Of a DNA stretch of 64,000 bases, positions 56,383 through 64,000 are shown piece by piece. How positions within the stretch are numbered: position 1 is the first letter of the stretch; each line of letters starts with the position of its first letter. Made by a program: the position numbers and the translations under genes. The DNA is from Shewanella donghaensis (lineage in GTDB: Bacteria > Pseudomonadota > Gammaproteobacteria > Enterobacterales > Shewanellaceae), in the NCBI RefSeq assembly GCF_007567505.1, contig NZ_CP041783.1:2976001-3040000 (forward strand), read 5' to 3'. Below the pieces are notes generated by a model. It worked only from the letters and a program-made list of their open reading frames with translations, ran no database searches and had not been told where the DNA came from.

Positions 56383-57081
56383 TTACAAGTCGATAAACAA
56401 CTGGTTTAAAAGCTTTTTTATTTGCGGGTCATTATCTTCAAACTTAATACCGACATTGACTTTGCCATTTTCAAAACGGCTATTACATACTTTGGCTGGT
56501 ATCGTGGTGGTTTCGTCGTTTGGGTTGCGAATATTTACGAAAATATCCTTCTCATTTACTTTTAGGTTTTCATTATCGGTTTTAAATAGAAAACCACACC
56601 CTTTCGAAGAGATATCAGAAATGATGCCTTTAAGCTCTGTTCCCTGTTTAGCTTTGCCGTCTTCTCTTGCTTGAATAGATGAAGGAAGGTGTGTCACAAA
56701 GCGTTGATGAGTCCGTAATTGGCGATTTTCAATTTCTTTGGGGTAAGTCAGGAATATAAACTTTTCAGGGAATTTAGTGACATTTCTAATGGTGGTTTTA
56801 AAAGCAAAGCATTCGCCTTGTTGTCCTTCCAGCAAATAACGCACCACCACACCATTGCCGTCAACAAACACATCTTTGTAGTTGTTCATTTGTAAAGGTG
56901 CAGGATGTTTGAGGATAATGTATTTTCCAATTTCAAAACCCACTAACGTGGCTTTAGTTCTAAATTTCACAGGGAAATCGATTTGAAGATCGACCATGCT
57001 GCCAGGCATCAAACTAAAAAATATTTGCTCATCTTGTGGGGTCAAAATACGATTCCATTCCAAAAAGTTCACCACAGACAT
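56383..57081 (-). CDS. PilZ-domain protein, flagellar-brake (YcgR-like)
   Basis: A 232-residue cytoplasmic protein. Residues ~1-110 fit the YcgR-type PilZ N-terminal beta-barrel (FFSLMPGSMVDLQIDFPVKFRTKATLVGFE). The PilZ domain follows with the c-di-GMP motifs RTHQR (RxxxR) and DISSKGCGF (D/NxSxxG), and a final IKFEDNDPQIKKLLNQLF helix. It should bind c-di-GMP and alter motility or another output. Stand-alone gene with its own terminator. Confidence 0.92.
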   Translation of the reverse strand: MSVVNFLEWNRILTPQDEQIFFSLMPGSMVDLQIDFPVKFRTKATLVGFEIGKYIILKHPAPLQMNNYKDVFVDGNGVVVRYLLEGQQGECFAFKTTIRNVTKFPEKFIFLTYPKEIENRQLRTHQRFVTHLPSSIQAREDGKAKQGTELKGIISDISSKGCGFLFKTDNENLKVNEKDIFVNIRNPNDETTTIPAKVCNSRFENGKVNVGIKFEDNDPQIKKLLNQLFIDL

Positions 57082-57151
57082 ACTAATCTAAACTAGAACA
57101 TAAATTAAGTTCACTGACTCATTTGCTGTAATAAAGATGAAATAAACGAAA

Positions 57152-57175
57152 AAAAGGTGCACTAAGGCACCTTTT
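57152..57175 (-). terminator. Terminator of prlC
   Basis: AAAAGGTGC and GCACCTTTT pair across ACTAAG. It lies 34 bases beyond the prlC stop and has T-tract on the minus strand. Confidence 0.8.
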
Positions 57176-57208
57176 AACGTTTACAACATCATGAATTACT
57201 TAATTAAT

Positions 57209-59248
57209 TTAAGCATTTATACCAGAGTGACGTAGTAATGCATCGGTATTTGGCTCTCTACCCATAAAACGTACAAATAACGTCATAGGCTCTTCACTAC
57301 CGCCCATTTCTAAAATGTTATTTAAGAAACTTTTACCTGTTTCAGGATTAAATATTCCTTCATCTTCAAAGCGTGAGAAAGCATCTGCAGATAGAACCTC
57401 AGCCCATTTGTAGCTGTAATAACCCGCAGCATAACCACCAGCAAAAATGTGGGCGAATCCATGTTGAAAACGATTAAATGCAGGCGGAACATTCACAGCC
57501 ACCTGACTACGAACTTCATCTAAAATACCCTGAATATCAGCGCCTTTAGCAGCATCAAATTCATGGTGCATTCTAAAATCAAACAATGAAAACTCAAGCT
57601 GACGTAACATCATCATGCCTGATTGGAAGTTCTTCGCCGCCAGCATTTTATCCAGCAATACTTTTGGTAATGGCTCACCCGTTTCATAATGACCAGAAAT
57701 TTCGGCTAATGCCTCTTCTTGCCAGCACCAGTTTTCCATAAACTGACTTGGTAGCTCTACGGCATCCCAAGGTACACCATTGATACCAGACACACCGCCC
57801 ACTTCTATTTGAGTCAGCATATGGTGAATACCATGGCCAAATTCATGGAAAAGCGTAGTGACTTCATCATGGGTAAATAATGCAGGTTTGCCATCAACAG
57901 GACCGTTGAAGTTACATGTTAAGTAAGCAACAGGTTTTTGAATGCCTGTGCTAGTAATACGTCTTCCACGACAGTCATCCATCCATGCACCGCCACGTTT
58001 TCCTGTGCGAGCATATAAGTCGAGATAGAAGCTACCACGGTGGACTTTATCAGCATCATAAATCTTAAAGAATCGCACATCATCATGCCATTTATCAAAG
58101 TCATGTTGCTCTTCAATGGTTAAACCAAACAGGCGTGATACGGTATAAAACAATCCTGACAGCACTTTGTTTTCAGGAAAGTAAGGACGTAACAATTCAT
58201 CTGACACTTCATATTTATGCTGCTGTAATTTTTCAGCATAAAAGCTTAAATCCCACGATGCCATTTCAGTCACATCAAAATGTTCTTTAGCAAACGCTTT
58301 TAGCTCGGCTAATTCAGCCTTCGCTTGATCTTTAGAACGTAGCGCTAACTCATCTAAGAAAGACAACACTTGCTTAGGGTCATTGGCCATTTTAGTGGCT
58401 AATGATTTATCGGCATAACTTGCAAAACCGAGTAACTGTGCAAGTTCATGACGCAATGCCAAAATCTCATCCATATTATCGCTGTTATCAAACTCGCCCG
58501 CATTTGGGCCTTGGTCTGAAGCGCGAGTCACAAAGGCACGGTAACATTCTTCACGCAGTAAACGGTTTTCGCTATACATCATTACTGGTAAGTAAGACGG
58601 GAAATCTAAGGTAAATAACCAGCCCTCTTGCTCTTTGGCTTCTGCCATCGCTTTAGCGGCTGCGATTGCTGAATCAGGTAAACCCGCTAATTCAGTTTCG
58701 TCAGTAATTAACTTGGTCCAAGCTTGCGTGGCGTCAAGTAACTGATTTGAGTAATTACTGGTTAATTCAGATAAACGCATAACAATTTCGCCATAACGTA
58801 CTTTTTGAGCATCATCTAGGCCGATGCCTGATAATTCAAAGTCACGTAAGCTTTGCGTCAGTAGCGTTTGTTGCGGAGTAGATAATTTTGCAAAATCTGC
58901 TGATTCTTGCAATGACTTATAAGCTTGGTAAAGCCCATCATGCTGACCAACAAAAGTGCCATATTCTGATAATAACGGTAAGCATGCATCATGCGCTTCG
59001 CGCCATTCGTCAGTGCTAGTCACTGAGTTCATGTGTGATACTGGCGACCAGATTTTACCTAATTGATCATCCACTTCTTCAAGTGGTTCAATTAAGTTAT
59101 CCCAAGTGTAAACCGAGTTATTTTTTAAGACTTCGTCAATCTTGCTGCGGCAAGTTGCAATAGCTTGTTCAACCGCTGGCTGTATATGTTCCGCTTTAAT
59201 TTTAGAAAACTGCGGCAATTCTGTGCCATTTAACAATGGGTTGGTCAT
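57209..59248 (-). CDS. prlC: Oligopeptidase A (M3 family)
   Basis: A 679-residue zinc endopeptidase. The HExxH metal site is in TLFHEFGHGIHHML, and the third ligand lies in WDAVELPSQFMENW; FYLDLYARTGKRGGAWM, ending with ILEMGGSEEPMTLFVRFMGREP, are also typical of OpdA. It degrades signal-peptide fragments and short peptides in the cytoplasm. The ATG at 59248 with GAGGAA upstream is preferred to the in-frame start eleven codons earlier. Monocistronic, with terminator downstream. Confidence 0.96.
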   Translation of the reverse strand: MTNPLLNGTELPQFSKIKAEHIQPAVEQAIATCRSKIDEVLKNNSVYTWDNLIEPLEEVDDQLGKIWSPVSHMNSVTSTDEWREAHDACLPLLSEYGTFVGQHDGLYQAYKSLQESADFAKLSTPQQTLLTQSLRDFELSGIGLDDAQKVRYGEIVMRLSELTSNYSNQLLDATQAWTKLITDETELAGLPDSAIAAAKAMAEAKEQEGWLFTLDFPSYLPVMMYSENRLLREECYRAFVTRASDQGPNAGEFDNSDNMDEILALRHELAQLLGFASYADKSLATKMANDPKQVLSFLDELALRSKDQAKAELAELKAFAKEHFDVTEMASWDLSFYAEKLQQHKYEVSDELLRPYFPENKVLSGLFYTVSRLFGLTIEEQHDFDKWHDDVRFFKIYDADKVHRGSFYLDLYARTGKRGGAWMDDCRGRRITSTGIQKPVAYLTCNFNGPVDGKPALFTHDEVTTLFHEFGHGIHHMLTQIEVGGVSGINGVPWDAVELPSQFMENWCWQEEALAEISGHYETGEPLPKVLLDKMLAAKNFQSGMMMLRQLEFSLFDFRMHHEFDAAKGADIQGILDEVRSQVAVNVPPAFNRFQHGFAHIFAGGYAAGYYSYKWAEVLSADAFSRFEDEGIFNPETGKSFLNNILEMGGSEEPMTLFVRFMGREPNTDALLRHSGINA

Positions 59249-59603
59249 TTTTGGTTCCTCGGGAAGTCGATTCAATATCACCTGTGTTGTTAATAGGGGT
59301 TAAAGTGACGAATTTCAAGTGTAGCGCTGAATATAACCCCGTTTAGTAACCGATATCTAAGCTGCAATCTTTACAAATACCTCGCTAGAACCTAACCGTA
59401 ATATACATCATTGATTAAATCTTATACCCCTACCTTAAAATAACCTTAAAAAACGTGAGGTTGGCCACAAAACTATTTACTGAATCTTTACGTTCAATAT
59501 ATTGACAACTAGATCCCAAATAGAACTCATTATCATTTCCAGTTACATTATTTCATGTATTCTATAGCAAGAAATTAACAATATTTTGAGAACAGATACT
59601 GAT
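59249..59603. other. Intergenic region between prlC and the outer-membrane protein gene
   Basis: A 355-base gap between divergent genes. It contains an A-rich stretch and should hold both promoters. A candidate TTGATTAAATCTTATACC near 59411-59428 is not a perfect FNR or sigma-70 match. Confidence 0.35.
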
Positions 59604-60329
59604 ATGAAAGCAAAATTTTCACTTTTAGCACTATCACTGTTAAGTATTTCCCCTTTTATTTCTAGTTATGCGAATGCCAATGATATGGCAGTGGCGCTTG
59701 ATTTAGGCTGGGATTCAAAATACATCTCAGAAGGTCGAAATAATCTTGATAAAGGCGGGATTTATTGGGGCGGTGCCGCACTAGAAACTGGCGATTTAAC
59801 AACTTATGCCGTTGTTGGTCGCGGTGATAGCACCCATTACATAGAGTGGAATTTTGGTCTTGAGTATAGCTTGCACCTTCACGATGATTTAGAAACGTCG
59901 ATAGGTTATCAACGCCTTGAATTTTATGGTGATGAACGAGCTCACGATAACGAGTTATTTGCTGAAATGGCATACACAGGCGTGCATTGGTTAATTCCAT
60001 CGGTGGCTTACACTTATGCGACAGAAGCAGGTGGCTACTTTGTTGAAGTAAGCTTACACAGTCCATGGCATATCAGTGAACGCTTCTTAATCACGCCTTA
60101 TGTAACTCAAGGATTTGATTTTCAATATGCAACCGAAGAGCATAATGGTGCTAACCACTTTCAATTCGGAATTGAAGCGAGTTATGAAGTCAGCAGTAAT
60201 TTTGCCATTAATGCCCACTTGAGTCATTCAATTGCTATGGATGACATCAAAGAAGAAGCACTAAGAGACGGTATTCAAGGCAGTTTAGATGAAACCTATG
60301 GCGGTATTCATTTAAGTTGGGGATTTTAA
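59604..60329 (+). CDS. Outer-membrane barrel-like protein, unknown
   Basis: About 241 residues from the ATG at 59604, which starts a signal peptide (FSLLALSLLSISPFISSYANA); an upstream TTG at 59586 is less likely. The mature part has alternating amphipathic strands, e.g. VALDLGWDSKYISEGRNNL and GGIYWGGAALETG, and ends with a strand finishing in aromatic F (GGIHLSWGF), the typical outer-membrane C-terminus. The opening pattern of D-SKYISEGRN recalls TorF-like porin proteins. Role unknown. No clear operon partner. Confidence 0.8.
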   Translation: MKAKFSLLALSLLSISPFISSYANANDMAVALDLGWDSKYISEGRNNLDKGGIYWGGAALETGDLTTYAVVGRGDSTHYIEWNFGLEYSLHLHDDLETSIGYQRLEFYGDERAHDNELFAEMAYTGVHWLIPSVAYTYATEAGGYFVEVSLHSPWHISERFLITPYVTQGFDFQYATEEHNGANHFQFGIEASYEVSSNFAINAHLSHSIAMDDIKEEALRDGIQGSLDETYGGIHLSWGF

Positions 60330-60448
60330 TCATTAGCTTTTTCGTTCAGCTTTCACATGTAAAATGCTAGTAAAAATGGCATATGGCTGTGGCATATCCT
60401 AAGCTAAGTGAGTCATTTCAATGACTCACTTAAAGCAAAGGAATGCTT

Positions 60449-60976
60449 ATGAATCATCAAAAAGGGATTTCCCTCGTTATTTTTTTCATCGCTATATCAT
60501 GTTCGATTACCACTGATGTACTGCAAGCCACTGAGTTTTCGCAACTTGTGAGTAAGTCTGCAGCCCCTAAAAAACAAACAGCGCCAGATCAACTGCCTAT
60601 GAACGTGGTACTTGATCATCAAGGCCAGCCGATTACTCTACCAGCACAACAATCGGCATTAGATTATTCAGCCGATGAAATGCGCCTAGATAAGCCGCTC
60701 CCACAATCAAGATCAACAACTAATACTAATACCAAAACTAATACCAGAACCAGCACTAAAACGACTAGCAAAAAGCTAGCGAAAAAGACCATTAATGATC
60801 CAACTTGCCACTGGTTAAATCAAAGAATGAAACAACTTAACAGCCAACTTAAGCGCAATAAATCTGAGCCTATCGAAACCGAGCTGTCTCACCGCCAAAA
60901 AGAATGGGACTGTTTAGACTGTTCAACAACAGGGCCAAGCCAAGCACAATACTCCCAATGCCAGTATCGACGCTAA
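60449..60976 (+). CDS. Unknown secreted protein with Thr/Lys/Asn repeat and C-terminal Cys
   Basis: About 175 residues from the ATG at 60449 (AAAGGA upstream; the ATG at 60443 is too close). A Sec signal (VIFFIAISCSITTDVLQA) is followed by a polar region and a low-complexity Thr/Asn/Lys stretch (SRSTTNTNTKTNTRTSTK). The last ~60 residues contain four Cys (TCHWL, DCLDC, QCQYR) that could form disulfides. No domain recognised. It lies near the outer-membrane protein gene but with a gap of 120 bases. Confidence 0.7.
   Translation: MNHQKGISLVIFFIAISCSITTDVLQATEFSQLVSKSAAPKKQTAPDQLPMNVVLDHQGQPITLPAQQSALDYSADEMRLDKPLPQSRSTTNTNTKTNTRTSTKTTSKKLAKKTINDPTCHWLNQRMKQLNSQLKRNKSEPIETELSHRQKEWDCLDCSTTGPSQAQYSQCQYRR
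60717..60773 (+). repeat. Degenerate short tandem repeats in coding sequence
   Basis: ACTAAT/ACTAAA/ACCAGA-like six-base units, about nine in number, encode the Thr/Asn/Lys stretch of the secreted protein. The repeats are imperfect and in frame. Confidence 0.55.
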
Positions 60977-61143
60977 CTGATAATTTGTTTAAATCTATAA
61001 AACTATTTCCCCACTTCAACGGTCTAGGAAACTAGACCGTCATTGAAATCCCCCCTACAATGGCAGCAAAAGAAATATCCAAATCCTAAAAGGCGCTTAT
61101 TCGTAATAAGACGTTTATTAACACAAGATTAGAGAGGATTAAC

Positions 61144-62499
61144 ATGGCTCAACATTTTGACTATATCTGCCTAGGCGCAGGTAGTGGTGGTATCGCTTCA
61201 GCTAACCGTGCAGCGCAGCGCGGTGCTAAAGTATTAATTATTGAAGCAAAACATGTCGGCGGTACTTGTGTAAATGTAGGTTGTGTACCTAAAAAAGTCA
61301 TGTGGTATGGCGCTCACGTAGCCGAAGCCATGAACCTGTATGCTAAAGATTATGGCTTTGATGTCACAGTCCATAAATTTGACTGGAGTAAGCTTGTTGA
61401 TAGCCGTGAAGCCTATATCGGCCGTATTCACGATGCTTACGGACGTGGTTTTGCCAGCAATAAAGTGACGCTAGTTAACGGTTACGGACGTTTCCTTAAT
61501 GGCAACACCATTGAAGTGAATGGCGAGCAATACACTGCGGACCATATTACGATTGCCACTGGTGGCGCGCCAACTATCCCTAACATTCCTGGCGCTGAGT
61601 ACGGTATCGATTCTGACGGTTTCTTCGCTTTACGTGAACAACCTAAGCGCGTTGCTGTTGTCGGTGCAGGTTACATTGCCGTTGAAGTTGCTGGTGTATT
61701 ACATGCGCTTGGCAGTGAAACACATCTGTTAGTGCGTAAACATGCCCCTTTACGTAATTTCGATCCGATTTTGACTGACGCATTAGTTGAAATTATGGCG
61801 ACTGATGGCCCTAAACTACATACTCACAGCATTCCAAAATCAGTGATTAAAAATGCTGATGGTAGCCTAACACTTGAGCTTGAAAATGGTAAATCATTAG
61901 AGATTGATTGCTTAATCTGGGCCATTGGTCGTACACCGTCAACAGGCACTATCGGCTTAGAAAATACTGATGTAACGCTAAACCCTAAGGGTTACGTTGT
62001 GACTGACGCACAACAAAATACCACAGCAAAAGGTATTTATTGTGTGGGTGACATCATGGAAGGCGGTGTTGAACTAACGCCTGTTGCAGTTAAAGCGGGT
62101 CGCTTATTATCAGAGCGTTTATTTAACGGTATGGCTGATGCCAAAATGGATTACTCAGTGATCCCTACGGTCGTATTTAGCCATCCGCCAATTGGCACTA
62201 TGGGCTTAACAGAGCCAGAAGCGATTGAGCAATATGGTGAAGCTAACATTAGCGTTTACAGCTCAGGTTTTACCTCAATGTACACTGCGGTTACCGCACA
62301 TCGTCAAGCTTGTAAAATGAAGCTCATTTGTGCTGGTGACAATGAAGTGGTTGTGGGGATTCATGGTATCGGTTTCGGTATGGATGAAATTCTACAAGGC
62401 TTCGGCGTGGCAATGAAAATGGGCGCAACCAAAGCTGACTTTGATTCAGTAGTAGCAATACACCCTACTGGCGCTGAAGAATTTGTTACTATGCGCTAG
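61144..62499 (+). CDS. gor: Glutathione reductase
   Basis: A 451-residue FAD disulfide reductase. FAD site [20 protein letters not shown], redox pair Cys42/Cys47 in [18 protein letters not shown] site [19 protein letters not shown] with the Arg-rich [12 protein letters not shown] that favours NADPH, and the C-terminal HPTGAEEFV containing the catalytic His-Glu pair. Length and motifs fit Gor. It keeps glutathione reduced in the cytoplasm. Start preceded by AGAGGA. A terminator follows. Confidence 0.97.
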   Translation: MAQHFDYICLGAGSGGIASANRAAQRGAKVLIIEAKHVGGTCVNVGCVPKKVMWYGAHVAEAMNLYAKDYGFDVTVHKFDWSKLVDSREAYIGRIHDAYGRGFASNKVTLVNGYGRFLNGNTIEVNGEQYTADHITIATGGAPTIPNIPGAEYGIDSDGFFALREQPKRVAVVGAGYIAVEVAGVLHALGSETHLLVRKHAPLRNFDPILTDALVEIMATDGPKLHTHSIPKSVIKNADGSLTLELENGKSLEIDCLIWAIGRTPSTGTIGLENTDVTLNPKGYVVTDAQQNTTAKGIYCVGDIMEGGVELTPVAVKAGRLLSERLFNGMADAKMDYSVIPTVVFSHPPIGTMGLTEPEAIEQYGEANISVYSSGFTSMYTAVTAHRQACKMKLICAGDNEVVVGIHGIGFGMDEILQGFGVAMKMGATKADFDSVVAIHPTGAEEFVTMR

Positions 62500-62556
62500 T
62501 CGTTAATTCACTAATCACTAGTGAGATATTTTAGCCTAGCTAAAGCATCTAGATAG

Positions 62557-62591
62557 AAAGAGCGAGGAATTTATTTTCTCGCTCTTTTTGT
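62557..62591. terminator. Terminator between gor and tetR
   Basis: AAAGAGCGAG pairs with CTCGCTCTTT and is followed by TTTTG. Serves both the plus-strand gor and the minus-strand TetR gene. Confidence 0.85.
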
Positions 62592-62597
62592 ATCTCG

Positions 62598-63239
62598 CTA
62601 ATGTGTAAGTTGAGATTGAGCCGCGATCCAATTTTCAAAGTCTTTCTCGGTAGGAATACGCTTAGCTGAATGTCCCATCAATTGCGTCAACGCATAACTA
62701 AACTGATGATATAGCTTAGGGTCATCATATTGTTTATGGCTATCATCAATATTAATCAATGCGCCTCGAATATAATTAGTCACTAATTCAACTCGATCAA
62801 AGCCAGAAACCTCACCAATATCGCGTATGGCATCTTCATTCCAACGATAGGATTCTGCAGTTAATTTTTCATAGCGCTGACGATAATAATCGCTGCAATT
62901 ATTGAGTACCGTTTCATTTGGTAGCACGCGATCAATGACAAAATGCTGCTCTGACAACATGCAATAAAGACGCTGACAATGGTGAAAAATATAACGTTCG
63001 TATGGGTTGGGATATTTCTCAGTATCACGCTTGGCTTGGGATAACCATTGTTCGTACTGAGCGCAGCCAACTGCAACAATTAAGTCAGCTTCAGTGGTAA
63101 AATGATTGTAGATAGTCCCTTTTGAAATTTGGCTCGCTTTCACTAAGTGAGAACGGCATAAATCAAAAGTTTTACTTCCTTTTAAGCAGCGTTGTGATAC
63201 TTGTACTAAGTAATCCCCGCGTTGATCCCAACTACTCAT
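62598..63239 (-). CDS. TetR-family transcriptional regulator
   Basis: A protein of about 213 residues. The helix-turn-helix region reads LVKASQISKGTIYNHFTTEADLIVAVG. The remaining helices have no ligand clue. The ATG at 63239 has GAGG six bases upstream; the ORF extends seven codons further to another ATG. It lies opposite the LysR gene, about 120 bases apart. No strong target is suggested. Confidence 0.88.
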   Translation of the reverse strand: MSSWDQRGDYLVQVSQRCLKGSKTFDLCRSHLVKASQISKGTIYNHFTTEADLIVAVGCAQYEQWLSQAKRDTEKYPNPYERYIFHHCQRLYCMLSEQHFVIDRVLPNETVLNNCSDYYRQRYEKLTAESYRWNEDAIRDIGEVSGFDRVELVTNYIRGALINIDDSHKQYDDPKLYHQFSYALTQLMGHSAKRIPTEKDFENWIAAQSQLTH

Positions 63240-63360
63240 CCTGACCTCTTCACACTTCATGTAAATTTATTGTTTCAACTTCACATTCAAACAATAACAA
63301 GCTTTAGAGCAAGACTATATTGAGTAATACTGATACCACTATGAACAATTGTAATAGCCA

Positions 63361-64000
63361 ATGTTAAAAATTGAATTATTAGAGAGTTTTATTGCGGTTG
63401 CCGAATGCGGCAATGTATCTAAAGCTGCAGAAAAAATTTGCCGAACCCAGTCAGCTTTGAGCTTACAAATCAAAAAGCTTGAAGAGAGTGTTGGTCAAAC
63501 TTTGCTACTTAGAGATAACAAAGGTGTGTCACTGACTGAATCCGGTGAAACCCTACTTAACTACGCCTATAAAATGCTCCAACTCAATTCACAAATATTG
63601 GATGAGCTCAAAGATAACCCCAATAAACAAGTTATTCGTTTAGGCGTGCCGACTGATTACATCAAACGTTATTTAAATAGCTGTTTATTAGAGTTTATCC
63701 GTGAATTTACCCGCATTGAATTGGCTATCGATACCGATGTCAGCGGCAACTTATATAAGCGACTGCAACAGGGTGAATTTGACGTTATTGTTGCGACTCA
63801 TTGGCAAGCACCTGTAAATGGTGAATTGTTGTTTGAACGCCATTTTCACTGGGCTGCAGCTAAAAATGGTAACGCCCATTTGCGCGATACCATTCCAATG
63901 GCACTGTACCCAGAAAACTGCCCGATAAGAGCACAGGTTTTTGCTAACCATCAGTTATCAATGCGACCCATTAATGTTTTACTTTCAACACCGTCACCAC
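63361..64000 (+). CDS. LysR-family regulator, cut by window end
   Basis: About 213 residues are visible. The DNA-binding part reads LLESFIAVAECGNVSKAAEKICRTQSALSLQIKKLEESVGQTLLLRDN, followed by VIRLGVPTDYIKRYLNSCLLEF, the start of the effector domain. The C-terminus lies beyond the window. The effector is unknown and no adjacent target gene is visible. Confidence 0.88.
   Translation, partial: MLKIELLESFIAVAECGNVSKAAEKICRTQSALSLQIKKLEESVGQTLLLRDNKGVSLTESGETLLNYAYKMLQLNSQILDELKDNPNKQVIRLGVPTDYIKRYLNSCLLEFIREFTRIELAIDTDVSGNLYKRLQQGEFDVIVATHWQAPVNGELLFERHFHWAAAKNGNAHLRDTIPMALYPENCPIRAQVFANHQLSMRPINVLLSTPSP

Overview
The window reads as chromosomal DNA of a marine gammaproteobacterium, most likely Shewanella (Alteromonadales). 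The main grounds are a complete dmsEFABGH-type operon for DMSO respiration across the outer membrane, using a decaheme cytochrome and an MtrB-like barrel. Supporting signs are a greB-ompR-envZ neighbourhood, perfect or near-perfect FNR/EtrA, NsrR and CRP-type sites, and moderately AT-rich coding sequence. I see no rRNA or tRNA genes, insertion sequences, phage or CRISPR arrays. The genus call rests on recognised families, not on a database search.

Layout. 1-8.8 kb: an AraC-type regulator diverges from dmsE-dmsF-dmsA-dmsB-dmsG-dmsH; a strong hairpin plus T-tract sits between dmsB and dmsG. 8.9-15.6 kb: greB, a secreted protein with 15-bp tandem repeats, ompR-envZ, hmp with NsrR and FNR boxes, a Prx5-like peroxiredoxin and a DUF2937 membrane protein. 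15.6-26.3 kb: LysR regulators, a Tat-exported VOC-fold protein, an ArsP-like permease with a divergent ArsR repressor, two chemoreceptors, an FMN reductase, a GNAT enzyme and a DUF4870 protein. 26.4-30.2 kb: a three-gene operon that looks like a glucosylglycerate cycle (phosphatase, GpgS-type synthase, GH13_18-type phosphorylase).

30.5-44.4 kb: an unknown helical protein, a TPR-GGDEF diguanylate cyclase, a DUF3108 protein with an Omp85-like barrel, a VF530-type protein, the rRNA methyltransferases rsmJ and rlmJ, an M28 peptidase region in which the peptidase 3' end and an adjacent small lipoprotein gene have been tandemly duplicated (the second peptidase copy is a frameshifted remnant), a lytic transglycosylase with a long repeat-bearing linker, and an AbgT-family transporter. 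44.8-57.1 kb: an RND efflux pump and adaptor without an outer-membrane partner gene, an MBL-fold hydrolase and divergent TetR regulator with two operator-like palindromes between them, a Tag-like DNA glycosylase, a thioesterase, an FMN riboswitch with ribB, a GNAT enzyme, a lipoprotein alpha/beta hydrolase, a DUF2975/XRE pair and a PilZ protein. 57.2-64 kb: oligopeptidase A, an outer-membrane-like protein, a small secreted Thr/Lys-rich protein, glutathione reductase, a TetR regulator and a LysR gene cut by the window end.

Most of the window is ordinary core and shell genome. The parts most worth follow-up are the putative attenuator in the dms operon, envZ without a canonical start at the expected N-terminus, the 15/45-bp coding minisatellite, the glucosylglycerate module, the decaying M28/lipoprotein duplication and the paired TetR operators. 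I did not find a clear wholly new multi-gene system.
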